This document shows, piece after piece, positions 23,577 to 31,887 of a stretch of DNA of 33,784 nucleotides (its first letter is position 1; each line of letters starts with the position of its first letter). The translations under genes were made by a program, and so were the position numbers. The notes under the pieces are model-generated. The model did not search any database, was not told the origin of the DNA, and was given only the letters and a program-made list of their open reading frames with translations. Source of the stretch: an uncultured Bacteroidales bacterium (lineage in GTDB: Bacteria; Bacteroidota; Bacteroidia; Bacteroidales; UBA932); assembly GCA_900546445.1 (NCBI GenBank), contig URCV01000017.1, positions 1-33,784 of the forward strand, read 5' to 3'.

Positions 23577-24635
23577 TTACGCGTGGAAATAATTCTTTCT
23601 CAGCCAATACTCGAACAGCGGATCCAGAATATAGGCCGTATCGTTATCGTCGAAGCTGATAATCTCTTTCTTGCACAGGGCTTCTTTTAGGCGTTTGACA
23701 TTGGCCGAAGAGTTAAGATGGTAGCTCTGGATTACTTCCGCCGCACTGAACTTCGTGTGCCCGTCGATTACGGCGTGCAGAAGGTCTATCTGAAAGTCGG
23801 TCAGGTCGTAGAGCATACTCATAAAGCGAGGCTCGTGTATGCTCAAAAGCGACAACAAACTCTCCTGGGCGACGGCATCGGTGATGAATCCTCGGCTAAG
23901 AGCGTCGCAGATGGCCGCGAAGTGGTTAAGATAGTAGATATTTCCCTTCAAGATGTCGTAAATGTGGGCGAGAAGCTCATTTTCTATGACTTTTCCGTTA
24001 GTCAGGAACCCTTTCAGGATGTATTTCTCGGCCTCCTTATAAGGGATGGTGCTTAGCCTGATAATCCGGACGTCGCGATAGAAGAACTTGTGCTTCTCGA
24101 AGATGAGTTTCATTCCGTTCACTTGGCTGCCCACCCAGATCCAAGAGCATTGGGGGGCGCTGACGTGCTTCTCGTAAGCCTTCAGGAAGATATCCCCGTC
24201 CTTCACTTTCAGCAGGTTCTGGAATTCGAACAGCAGCACGATGATATGGCTTCCCGTGATTCGGGCCAATTCGACCGGTAACTCGAATACTGCCTCGGGC
24301 GAGAGCTCGTGCAGAAACTCGCTTCTGAGCCTGTCTTTTTCTTCTTGAGTGTGTGTGACTGCGCTTATGAGAGCTTCGGAGACCTTATTCAGGAATTCGT
24401 CGGTGCTTCTTAAGGATAAAAGGGAGATCTCGACCGTGGTGTATTTGAACCCTTCGATGGACAGTTCCAGCAGAGACTGGCGCAGAAGGGAAGCCTTTCC
24501 TGTTTTCGGGATGTCGTATAGGGCGACATTTTCTCCCGCTCGCAGAGAATTCTTCAAACATTCTCGTTCGGATAGCCTTCCGACGAATGTCTTTCCGCTA
24601 ACTTGTCTATCGTAGGTAAAGGTCGTTTCCATCAT
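23577..24635 (-). CDS. Degenerate P-loop (AAA-type) ATPase-like protein
   Basis: A 352-residue protein with the build of archaeal-type AAA ATPases (FVGRLSERECL at 17-27, then a P-loop, sensor and winged-helix C-terminus). The P-loop reads YDIPKTGKASL (40-50), lacking the leading Gly, and the Walker B region IIVLLFEFQNL has Glu where the family has Asp. The C-terminal part (about 280-352) looks like a winged helix ending LDPLFEYWLRKNYF, a common ending in this family. ATP binding may survive; hydrolysis is uncertain. It has its own -7 box (TAAGTTTG, 24651-24658 reverse) 15 nt before the ATG. Function unknown. Confidence 0.75.
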   Translation of the reverse strand: MMETTFTYDRQVSGKTFVGRLSERECLKNSLRAGENVALYDIPKTGKASLLRQSLLELSIEGFKYTTVEISLLSLRSTDEFLNKVSEALISAVTHTQEEKDRLRSEFLHELSPEAVFELPVELARITGSHIIVLLFEFQNLLKVKDGDIFLKAYEKHVSAPQCSWIWVGSQVNGMKLIFEKHKFFYRDVRIIRLSTIPYKEAEKYILKGFLTNGKVIENELLAHIYDILKGNIYYLNHFAAICDALSRGFITDAVAQESLLSLLSIHEPRFMSMLYDLTDFQIDLLHAVIDGHTKFSAAEVIQSYHLNSSANVKRLKEALCKKEIISFDDNDTAYILDPLFEYWLRKNYFHA

Positions 24636-24650
24636 TAAAAATCCTTAAAT

Positions 24651-24658
24651 GCAAACTT
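24651..24658 (-). promoter_or_regulatory. -7 box (TAAGTTTG) for the degenerate ATPase
   Basis: A TAnnTTTG match on the reverse strand, 15 nt before the ATG at 24635. Confidence 0.5.
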
Positions 24659-24700
24659 ACATAAAATCCGCCGATTTTAAGCCCGTTTGTGAAAAATAAA

Positions 24701-24731
24701 TTGTTATTTATCGAAATTCTTTCTATCTTTG
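24701..24731 (+). promoter_or_regulatory. Promoter of rplU-rpmA with about 80-nt leader
   Basis: TTG at 24701, a 20-bp spacer and TATCTTTG at 24724-24731. The leader to the rplU ATG is about 80 nt, long for this window, and could hold an autoregulatory structure; no known leader motif is recognised. Confidence 0.6.
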
Positions 24732-24817
24732 CGCTCCATTTAGATGGCCGTGGAGCTCTATAAGAGGCTTTCAGAAGAAGTCCGCTTGCGGTCGAAACTT
24801 TAACAAAGTTTTATTTT

Positions 24818-25135
24818 ATGTACGCTATTGTTGATATTGCAGGCCAGCAATTCAAAGTCGAGGCAGGCAATGAAATCTTTTGCAACCGTCTTCCGGAGGC
24901 AAAGGGTGCAGCTGTGGAGTTTGCTAAGGTACTTCTCGTAGATAACGAGGGTGCAGTTAAGGTAGGTGCTCCTTATGTAGAGGGCGCAGTCGTAAAGGCT
25001 ACTGTTCTCGCAGATGATGTCAGAGCTGACAAAGTTTTGGTATTCAAGAAAATCCGTCGCAAAGGCTTCGACAAATGCAACGGACATCGTCAGAAACTCT
25101 CTAAGATTCAGATCGCTGAGATTGTACTCGCTTAA
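24818..25135 (+). CDS. rplU: 50S ribosomal protein bL21
   Basis: A 105-residue protein matching bL21 throughout: MYAIVDIAGQQFKVEAGNEI at the start, VKVGAPYVEGAVVKATV in the middle, and the C-terminal KKIRRKGFDKCNGHRQKLSK, close to the family's KRRKxxxxxxGHRQ signature. It is a component of the large ribosomal subunit. It forms the usual pair with rpmA, which starts 25 bp downstream. Confidence 0.97.
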   Translation: MYAIVDIAGQQFKVEAGNEIFCNRLPEAKGAAVEFAKVLLVDNEGAVKVGAPYVEGAVVKATVLADDVRADKVLVFKKIRRKGFDKCNGHRQKLSKIQIAEIVLA

Positions 25136-25160
25136 TTAAAACGTAAAAGGGAATTGAATT

Positions 25161-25421
25161 ATGGCACACAAGAAAGGTCAATCAAGTTCAAAGAACGGTC
25201 GTGAGTCACAAAGCAAGCGTCTTGGACTCAAGAAATTTGGTGGTGAGGCTGTAAAGGCTGGTAACATTATCGTTCGCCAGAGAGGTACAGTTCACAATGC
25301 CGACAAGAATGTAGGAATGGGTAAAGATCACACTCTCTACGCTCTTATCGATGGTACAGTAGTTTTCACTCGCAAGAGAGAGAACAAATCATACGTGTCG
25401 GTTATTCCTTTTGAGAATTAA
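25161..25421 (+). CDS. rpmA: 50S ribosomal protein bL27
   Basis: An 86-residue protein with the conserved bL27 start MAHKKGQSSSKNGRESQSKR and the later GGNI-like AGNIIVRQRGT and GKDHTLYAL segments. The N-terminus reaches toward the peptidyl transferase centre. It begins directly with MAHKKG, with no cleavable extension. An intrinsic terminator follows after 22 bp. Confidence 0.97.
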   Translation: MAHKKGQSSSKNGRESQSKRLGLKKFGGEAVKAGNIIVRQRGTVHNADKNVGMGKDHTLYALIDGTVVFTRKRENKSYVSVIPFEN

Positions 25422-25443
25422 TCTCGGAGGAAGTTGAATAATA

Positions 25444-25482
25444 GGACTTACACTCTTCGAGATGGGTGTAGGTCCTTTTTTG
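25444..25482 (+). terminator. Intrinsic terminator of rplU-rpmA
   Basis: Stem GGACTTACAC/GTGTAGGTCC (one wobble) followed by six Ts, between rpmA and serS. Confidence 0.85.
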
Positions 25483-25506
25483 TTTGAAGATAAAGCTTTA
25501 TAGTAT

Positions 25507-26778
<1,272 letters not shown>

Positions 26779-26799
26779 TTCATTTTATCATACCTTTAA

Positions 26800-26834
26800 A
26801 TCCTCGAAATCGATGCGGTTTCGAGGATTTTTTA
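26800..26834 (+). terminator. Intrinsic terminator of serS
   Basis: Stem AATCCTCGAAA/TTTCGAGGATT followed by a T-run, 21 bp after the serS stop. It merges directly into the next promoter. Confidence 0.85.
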
Positions 26835-26842
26835 TATCTTTG
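26835..26842 (+). promoter_or_regulatory. -7 box (TATCTTTG) upstream of the riboswitch fragment
   Basis: A perfect TAnnTTTG match immediately after the serS terminator, about 17 nt before the FMN riboswitch fragment. The promoter of a lost gene appears intact. Confidence 0.6.
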
Positions 26843-26858
26843 CGCCACATTACTTAAT

Positions 26859-26891
26859 ACTTCAGGGCAGGGTGAGAATCCCGATCGGCGG
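26859..26891 (+). ncRNA. Truncated FMN riboswitch (5' part of RFN element)
   Basis: CTTCAGGGCAGGGTGAGAAT followed by CCCGATCGGCGG matches the highly conserved first third of the FMN riboswitch (consensus CTTCRGGGCAGGGTGAAATT then CCCGACCGGCGGT) at nearly every position. The later conserved blocks, including GGTGAAATTCC and the closing P1 strand, are absent. The sequence runs straight into a receptor coding fragment. It cannot fold as a complete aptamer. Confidence 0.6.
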
Positions 26892-27342
26892 AGGCAGGTG
26901 GTCCGAAACGAAGGACAGCGGCATCGCGACCTTCAGAACATCTGACGGGCACATCGACTGGGATGCGGTGATTCGGGCCAATCGTCTCGCCGATGGCTCG
27001 GCTCGTAATATCCTAAGCCAATATATGGCCGGGCATACGCAGTTCGGCGCCATCTGTAGTCTGGAGTACGTTCTCGGACACGGCTGGAGGATAGGAGCCG
27101 GAGTGAATGCGCAGCTCTACCATACTTGGGAAAGGGAAAGGATTACCGACCTCCTCGGAGCGGACCTTTCGTGGACTATGAGTGGCAGACACGCTATGAA
27201 CGTATTCTTGCGTGCAGATAATCTTTTGGACGTGTCCTATATCGAAAGGGGAAAGGACGGCGCGGCCCACGATCTCGAATCCTTCCGAGGGTATTGGGGC
27301 TTCGGACGAGTGATTTCTTTCGGCATTCGGTATAGACTCTAG
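26890..27342 (+). pseudogene. C-terminal fragment of a TonB-dependent receptor
   Basis: The open frame to the stop at 27340-27342 encodes about 150 residues of outer-membrane beta-barrel: GWRIGAGVNAQLYHTWER, then FLRADNLLDVSYIERG, and the terminal strand GRVISFGIRYRL ending in an aromatic/Leu pattern. FLRADNLLD is the common last-hairpin motif of TonB-dependent receptors (NLFD-like). A whole receptor would need 600-800 residues, signal peptide and plug, all missing. The open frame extends upstream to a GTG at 26872 inside the riboswitch fragment, which cannot be a real start. A deletion has joined the riboswitch's 5' end to the receptor's 3' end; the lost gene may have been an FMN-regulated flavin or precursor importer. 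Confidence 0.65.
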
Positions 27343-27606
27343 AACGCCATATCGAACATAGCTCTCTGTGCCGTCTCGTTATTCTTTGCATTCATCTTCC
27401 CGAAGCCCTGCTAAGAAGCATCTGCCTCGCAGTGTCCAGAGCGTATGATTAAGAGCAGGAATGCAGCTAATGTTAAATGCCTTTTTATCGCAAATACTGT
27501 TGTGCTAAGATATCTAAATTTACGTATATTTGAAAAAACTTCTTAACATTTCCGGTGGTTCTCCGTCTTATATATGAAGGCGTAAAAATGGAGCCTGAGA
27601 TGGATT
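27343..27606. other. Intergenic region upstream of the sigma factor gene
   Basis: This gap holds the sigma factor promoter at 27525-27532. On the reverse strand it holds a short signal-peptide-like reading frame without an ATG (27488 to 27411). No complete gene or RNA was recognised. Confidence 0.4.
27525..27532 (+). promoter_or_regulatory. -7 box (TATATTTG) of the sigma factor operon
   Basis: A perfect TAnnTTTG match giving a leader of about 70 nt before the ATG at 27607. The leader contains a 10-codon reading frame (27588-27620) that overlaps the start codon. Confidence 0.6.
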
Positions 27607-28317
27607 ATGAACGAGAATAAGACTACATACGATGTGTTTCTTTCTTTAAGAGACGAATTGGTGGATTATGCGGCAGCGCTGCTTAAGTCCAGAGACGATG
27701 CGCAGGACCTCGTACAGGACCTGTACGTGAAGCTCTGGGCTAGAAAGGACGAGTTGTCCGAGGTTGAGAAACCACGCGCTTTCTGTATGACCATCATCAG
27801 AAATCGTTGTCTTGACATTCTCGAATCCCAGGAGAATAGGCAAAAATCGCAGATGCCGTCAGAAATCGAGGACGAACATTCCATCGAAGAGCAGATGGCG
27901 GCGAAGGAAAGGCTTGCGGCAGCATTGGCCCAGATAAAAAGACTGCCCGAGGGGCAGCAGACAGTTCTGGCCAAGCGGGTGGTCGAGGATATGAGCTACG
28001 AACAGATTAGCGCACAGACCGGATTGAGCGAGCAGAACCTTCGCACTCAGATGAGTTTGGCCCGAAAGACGCTCAGGCAACGTCTCGCGTGGACATTTGC
28101 GGTTCTGGCAGTGGCGATGGCAGTGGGAGTCGGCGTGCTTTTCCATAAGCCGCAACCGCTGGAGGATACGTATAGTGACCCGCTGCTGGCCTATGCTCAG
28201 GTAGAGAAAATATTTGGTTTTATTTCCACGAAGGTCGATAAGGGAATGCAAGTAGCGCGCGATGCGGAACTGAAACTCGAACGGGTGGATGAAGTATTGA
28301 AAAATATTAATAATTAG
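27607..28317 (+). CDS. ECF sigma-70 factor with C-terminal transmembrane segment
   Basis: A 236-residue protein. Residues 17-82 form the sigma-2 region (DDAQDLVQDLYVKLWARKDEL, split here as DDAQDLVQDLY and VKLWAR; then FCMTIIRNRCLD). Residues 105-158 form sigma-4 (RLPEGQQTVLAKRVVEDMSY and ISAQTGLSEQNLRTQMSLA). A hydrophobic helix follows (161-179, AWTFAVLAVAMAVGVGVLF), then about 55 residues with a charged helix (VARDAELKLERVDEVLKNI). Ordinary ECF factors end after sigma-4. In related Bacteroidetes loci a separate small membrane protein lies between sigma factor and DUF4252 gene, so this may be a fusion of the two. The DUF4252 gene starts 4 bp downstream. Confidence 0.85.
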   Translation: MNENKTTYDVFLSLRDELVDYAAALLKSRDDAQDLVQDLYVKLWARKDELSEVEKPRAFCMTIIRNRCLDILESQENRQKSQMPSEIEDEHSIEEQMAAKERLAAALAQIKRLPEGQQTVLAKRVVEDMSYEQISAQTGLSEQNLRTQMSLARKTLRQRLAWTFAVLAVAMAVGVGVLFHKPQPLEDTYSDPLLAYAQVEKIFGFISTKVDKGMQVARDAELKLERVDEVLKNINN

Positions 28318-28321
28318 TAAA

Positions 28322-28813
28322 ATGAAAAAGATTATTTTAGCGGCAGTCTTGATGCTGTCTTGTGTGGGGGCTTTCGCCCAGAGTGGTAAGGATATTTATA
28401 AGAAGTACTCTAAGGAGAGGGAAGTAAGCACGGTGTATATCTCGCCGGCTATGTTCAACCTGATGGGGCGTGTTCCGGATATGGATATAGAAGGGGAGGA
28501 CGTGAACCTGTCTCCTGTAATCAAGAGCTTGTCGGGACTCTATATCATCGACAGCGAGAATGTACGAGTGAATGCGAGACTTTCGGAAGACGTCAAGAAA
28601 CTCGTGGCTTCGGGGAAATTCGAATTGCTTATGGAAGCTAAGGAAGAAGACGAGGTGATGCAGATATATATCATAAGCGAAGGCGATTACGTGACCTCTT
28701 TCGTAATGCTCGCGCTCGAGGACGATGAATGTTCATTCATCTGTATGGATGGCAAGATGCTTAAGGAGGAGATGATGTCCCTAATAGGCGGAGCGATAAG
28801 TGACAATATGTAA
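28322..28813 (+). CDS. DUF4252-family secreted protein
   Basis: A 163-residue protein with a signal peptide (1-19, ending AFAQS). The mature part matches the DUF4252 pattern: EVSTVYISPAMFNLMG near its start, LSGLYIIDSEN in the middle and KLVASGKFELLMEAKEEDEV later. Function of the family is unknown; it is found in Bacteroidetes beside ECF sigma factors, as here. The 4-bp gap to the sigma factor gene indicates a common transcript. A bidirectional terminator follows. Confidence 0.85.
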   Translation: MKKIILAAVLMLSCVGAFAQSGKDIYKKYSKEREVSTVYISPAMFNLMGRVPDMDIEGEDVNLSPVIKSLSGLYIIDSENVRVNARLSEDVKKLVASGKFELLMEAKEEDEVMQIYIISEGDYVTSFVMLALEDDECSFICMDGKMLKEEMMSLIGGAISDNM

Positions 28814-28814
28814 A

Positions 28815-28856
28815 GAAAAAGAGTATCAGAAGATGGGTTTCTGATACTCTTTTTTA
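28815..28856. terminator. Bidirectional intrinsic terminator
   Basis: Stem GAGTATCAGA/TCTGATACTC with A-rich left and T6 right flanks, between the convergent DUF4252 gene and the reverse-strand membrane protein gene. Confidence 0.85.
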
Positions 28857-28859
28857 GTT

Positions 28860-29297
28860 TTAAAGACAGTGGAGAATTTTCATTACCTTGTCGGTGTCGA
28901 GCGTAATGAGTTCTCCTTCTTTTTGATATTCGTAGTTACTGAAAGTGTACATCTGCAGGTAGGAGTGACGGCTGTGTTTGTTATAGTAGAAATCTACCCT
29001 GAAACTTCCACCATCGTGACCTTCCTTGACGGACACTGAGTCGCTCTTTCCATTTATGAAGTTCAGGAAGGACTCTTTTCCGTCTCTACTCAAATCGACC
29101 GACTTCTTTACATAGACGTTCTGGTCGTCGTCAAGCTTATAGCCCGATTTATAGATGATTAGGATGAAAAGTCCCATGCCTGTTAGACAGAGTGCCAATC
29201 CTTTATTAATGAAAAATAGCGCTACGGCTACGATGATTAAACTGATGGATATGGTGAGGTCCTTAGCTGTGTGGACCTTTTTGAAATTGTAAGTCAT
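28860..29297 (-). CDS. Small membrane protein of unknown function
   Basis: A 145-residue protein with two adjacent hydrophobic helices (about 15-32 and 34-50) and a soluble C-terminal domain of about 95 residues rich in charged and aromatic residues (FRVDFYYNKHSRHSYLQMYT). No family is recognised. The ATG at 29297 begins MTYNFKKVH. The gene shares a terminator with the convergent DUF4252 gene. Confidence 0.65.
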   Translation of the reverse strand: MTYNFKKVHTAKDLTISISLIIVAVALFFINKGLALCLTGMGLFILIIYKSGYKLDDDQNVYVKKSVDLSRDGKESFLNFINGKSDSVSVKEGHDGGSFRVDFYYNKHSRHSYLQMYTFSNYEYQKEGELITLDTDKVMKILHCL

Positions 29298-29402
29298 ACT
29301 GATTTATTTTTAAGATTAGCTTGATGAAACGCAGCACGCTTGTTAGTGTGCTACCGGTGGGGCGTAAGTTACGCCAGTATAGCAGAATAATTCTAAATCA
29401 GT
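29298..29402. repeat. Inverted repeat pair enclosing two hairpins
   Basis: ACTGATTTA (29298-29306) and TAAATCAGT (29394-29402) are perfect inverted copies. Between them lie a hairpin AGCACGCT/AGTGTGCT (one wobble, around 29333-29352) and the near-perfect palindrome GGCGTAAGTTACGCC. The region has no gene and touches both neighbouring genes. Confidence 0.5.
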
Positions 29403-29761
29403 AGATTACAGATGGAGTATGGTAGGTTCGCGGAGCAGAATTGGCCACGCGAATTCGAATCCAAGTTTTCGGAATGACTAAATCTTCTCAATCCACTTAG
29501 ACAGATGGCCGATATGGCATTAGGCGTGTCGTGCCGAGGTATGTAGCGCAGGGGAGCGCCCATAGCGGAAGTTACGCTGATGGCGTTCGAAGTGCTGGCG
29601 TCGCGGCATTCCAGGGCGCAGGAAAGCGCCTCGATGTTACCGATGCTCACGACTTCTTCCTGATGCTGCACATTCTCGACTATGGACGAAGGAATCGTAG
29701 CCTTGGCCAAGCACAATGCGCTCAGCAAGACTACAAATCCTATCCATATTCTCTTACTCAT
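29393..29761 (-). CDS. Small secreted peptide, NVEALS-like
   Basis: A 122-residue protein starting MSKRIWIGFVVLLSALCLAK, a signal peptide. Then comes EEVVSIGNIEALSCALEC, which resembles the NVEALS motif (N-V/I-E-A-L) of short Bacteroidetes secreted peptides. The remaining 70 residues are Ser- and Cys-containing without clear domains; the last 35 look atypical and could stem from a frameshift. It lies 38 bp after the DPP7-like gene with its own imperfect -7 box (TACCTTTA, 29770-29777 reverse) 8 nt before the ATG. Confidence 0.5.
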   Translation of the reverse strand: MSKRIWIGFVVLLSALCLAKATIPSSIVENVQHQEEVVSIGNIEALSCALECRDASTSNAISVTSAMGAPLRYIPRHDTPNAISAICLSGLRRFSHSENLDSNSRGQFCSANLPYSICNLLI

Positions 29762-29788
29762 AATCCTCGTAAAGGTAATAAGAAATCT

Positions 29789-29812
29789 TAAAAAATAAGC
29801 TATCTTATTTCG
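29789..29812 (-). terminator. Weak intrinsic terminator of the DPP7-like gene
   Basis: On the reverse strand the stem AAATAAG/CTTATTT with an ATAG loop runs into a T-run. It overlaps the end of the peptidase gene. Confidence 0.4.
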
Positions 29813-31830
29813 ATTTCATCGATTATGTTCTGCATTCCGGCATATTCGTCCAGAACCCACATTACATACCTTATATCCACGCAGATACATTTGTTATATC
29901 CTTCGGTGTAGTGCACGTCGCTCGCCAGGGACTCGACATTTCCGTCGAATGCCAATCCTATCACCTCGTCCTTCGAATTGAGTACGGGACTGCCGGAATT
30001 GCCTCCGGTGATGTCGTTGTCCGTCATAAAGTCGATGTACATAGGACGGGACTTGGATGCCCAGCGGGCCCAATCGCCCTTGCGAAGCATTTCCATAAAA
30101 TCGTCCGGCGGGCAGAACTCGCTGGAAGAAGGATTGTACTTCTCGAAGATTCCTACAGGATTGCTATGCCAATCATATCTCACTCCGTCTCGCGGCTCTA
30201 TCGAGCACACCTTTCCGGTAGTGTAACGCATAGTGGAATTGGCATTAGGATACTGTCTGACACCCTTTTCCTCTTGCATTTGGTAGAAAGCTCTGGTGTA
30301 TTCGCTCTTCATCTTTGAGAATTGGTTCTTGCGGCGAAGGCTGTGGCAGGCCTCGTTAAGCGTGCTTACCTTCAGGTCTTGCTGGAAGCGGAATAGCTTG
30401 TCGCTTAGGATGTCTTCCTTACCATGCAGCCTTTCGGCATTTTCAGGTGAGGCGAAGATGGAGTCGTCCCAGATGTAATCTGTAATGGCAGAGTAGTCGT
30501 CTGCGAACTGCTCTTTAAGGCTTTTCTGGAAGTCGCCCCAGTATTCTTGCGGAATATTCTTATAGAATTCTTCGACTGAGAATCTTATGAGTTCCTTTTC
30601 TACTCTCGGGTCAGTCTCCGCCCATCCTTTTTCGAGGATTTTGCGTATTTTTTTGTAATCGTGGGCGTTATTCGAGCGCATTACGGTCCTCCAGATGATA
30701 GGGCCTCTGAACATAGTCTCCCTGAAGTAGGTCTTGGTCTTTTCTATCTGCTTTACTGAGTCGTAGTAACCCTGCATATCGGAAAGTAGATTTCCCCAAA
30801 GCATTTTTCTATTTTCGTCGCGATTGATCCAGTCCTGGAATTCCTTTTCGGAAGCCTCCTTTTGAGCGATGACGCCGAACCTTCTTACGCACTGCTCCTT
30901 ACCCTGTTCGAGCTCGGCTACGTTACTCAAGGAGAAGAACTCATTAGAGTATTTGAGCTTTATCTCCGGGTCTCTTTCCATCCAGCTTTTCATTATCTGC
31001 ATCTGGCGAGCGCGAAGCGAGTTGTTTATAGGAAGAAGTTCTTCCTGCTCGAAACGGGTCTCCATAGAGCTTGCATATCGGTTCGTGCGTCCCGGAAAGC
31101 CTATGACCGTGGTCTTGTCGCCTTCTTTATAGCCTCTGCGCGAGACTTTCAGGTATTTGACAGGCTTGAGCGGGACATTATTAGGGGAGTACTCGCTCGG
31201 CGAGCCGTCCGGCGCAGTGTAGACGCGGTAGAGTGTGAAGTCGCATTTGTGCTGTGGCCATTGCCAATTATCTATTTCGCCTCCGAATTGGGATATGCTC
31301 TCGGGCGGAGCCGCTACGAGCCTGACGTCGGAATAGGCTTCATAAAGGGAAACGTAGAACTTCATCCCGCACCACATAGGGTCGAACGAAGCCTCAAGCC
31401 CCGAGCGGGACTTGTATCTGGTTTCCATTATGTGTCCTAACTTTCTGAAGGTGACTTCCTTTCCGTATTCTGATGTGAGACTGTCGCGGAGTGCGTTGGC
31501 TTCGTCCGTAACGTCTATCATTTCTTTCAGAAAGAACACTCTTCTTCCGGGGATGGGGAGTTCCTCTTCGAGAGAATGGGCCCAGAAGCCGTCTCGTAGG
31601 TAGTTGTGTTCGTTCGTGCTTAGCGAAGCGATGTCCGCATAGGCTACGTGCTGGTTCGTAATCAGAAGACCTTGGTCCGAGATGATGCTTCCCGTCCCGA
31701 AGAAGTCTATGGCGACGATTGCGTCACGCGCATCGCCTTTCAGGTCTTTTACGAGCCACATACCTTCGTCTGCGTGGGCCAATTGACACAGGAACGCAAG
31801 AGAAAGCGCTAATGGAAGAATCTTTTTCAT
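29800..31830 (-). CDS. dpp7: S46 family dipeptidyl-peptidase (DPP7-like)
   Basis: A 676-residue serine peptidase with a signal peptide (1-20, ending AHA). The catalytic His is H61 in LLITNQHVAY, the Asp lies in GGEIDNWQWPQH, and the nucleophile is S612 in GGNSGSP. Eighteen residues after the Ser is Gly (G630, in LAFDGN). In P. gingivalis this position is Gly in DPP7 and Arg in the acid-specific DPP11, so a DPP7-like preference for hydrophobic P1 residues is predicted. It should cut dipeptides from peptides in the periplasm to feed amino acid use. Its -7 box (TAATTTTG, 31853-31860 reverse) faces the LysR-like gene's promoter. Confidence 0.92.
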   Translation of the reverse strand: MKKILPLALSLAFLCQLAHADEGMWLVKDLKGDARDAIVAIDFFGTGSIISDQGLLITNQHVAYADIASLSTNEHNYLRDGFWAHSLEEELPIPGRRVFFLKEMIDVTDEANALRDSLTSEYGKEVTFRKLGHIMETRYKSRSGLEASFDPMWCGMKFYVSLYEAYSDVRLVAAPPESISQFGGEIDNWQWPQHKCDFTLYRVYTAPDGSPSEYSPNNVPLKPVKYLKVSRRGYKEGDKTTVIGFPGRTNRYASSMETRFEQEELLPINNSLRARQMQIMKSWMERDPEIKLKYSNEFFSLSNVAELEQGKEQCVRRFGVIAQKEASEKEFQDWINRDENRKMLWGNLLSDMQGYYDSVKQIEKTKTYFRETMFRGPIIWRTVMRSNNAHDYKKIRKILEKGWAETDPRVEKELIRFSVEEFYKNIPQEYWGDFQKSLKEQFADDYSAITDYIWDDSIFASPENAERLHGKEDILSDKLFRFQQDLKVSTLNEACHSLRRKNQFSKMKSEYTRAFYQMQEEKGVRQYPNANSTMRYTTGKVCSIEPRDGVRYDWHSNPVGIFEKYNPSSSEFCPPDDFMEMLRKGDWARWASKSRPMYIDFMTDNDITGGNSGSPVLNSKDEVIGLAFDGNVESLASDVHYTEGYNKCICVDIRYVMWVLDEYAGMQNIIDEIEIR

Positions 31831-31852
31831 ATTTTAATTAAACGTTTATATG

Positions 31853-31882
31853 CAAAATTAACAAAATAATTCTCTATATTTG
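31853..31882. promoter_or_regulatory. Divergent -7 boxes of the DPP7-like and LysR-like genes
   Basis: TAATTTTG (31853-31860, reverse) serves the peptidase; TATATTTG (31875-31882, forward) serves the LysR-like gene, ending 5 nt before its ATG. The two boxes are 14 bp apart, so one regulator bound here could affect both. Confidence 0.6.
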
Positions 31883-31887
31883 CCTGT

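Noticed and set aside
26872..26890. GTG start that would make the receptor fragment a complete small gene
   Set aside because: The GTG lies inside the conserved riboswitch block; the product would have no signal peptide, needed for an outer-membrane barrel.
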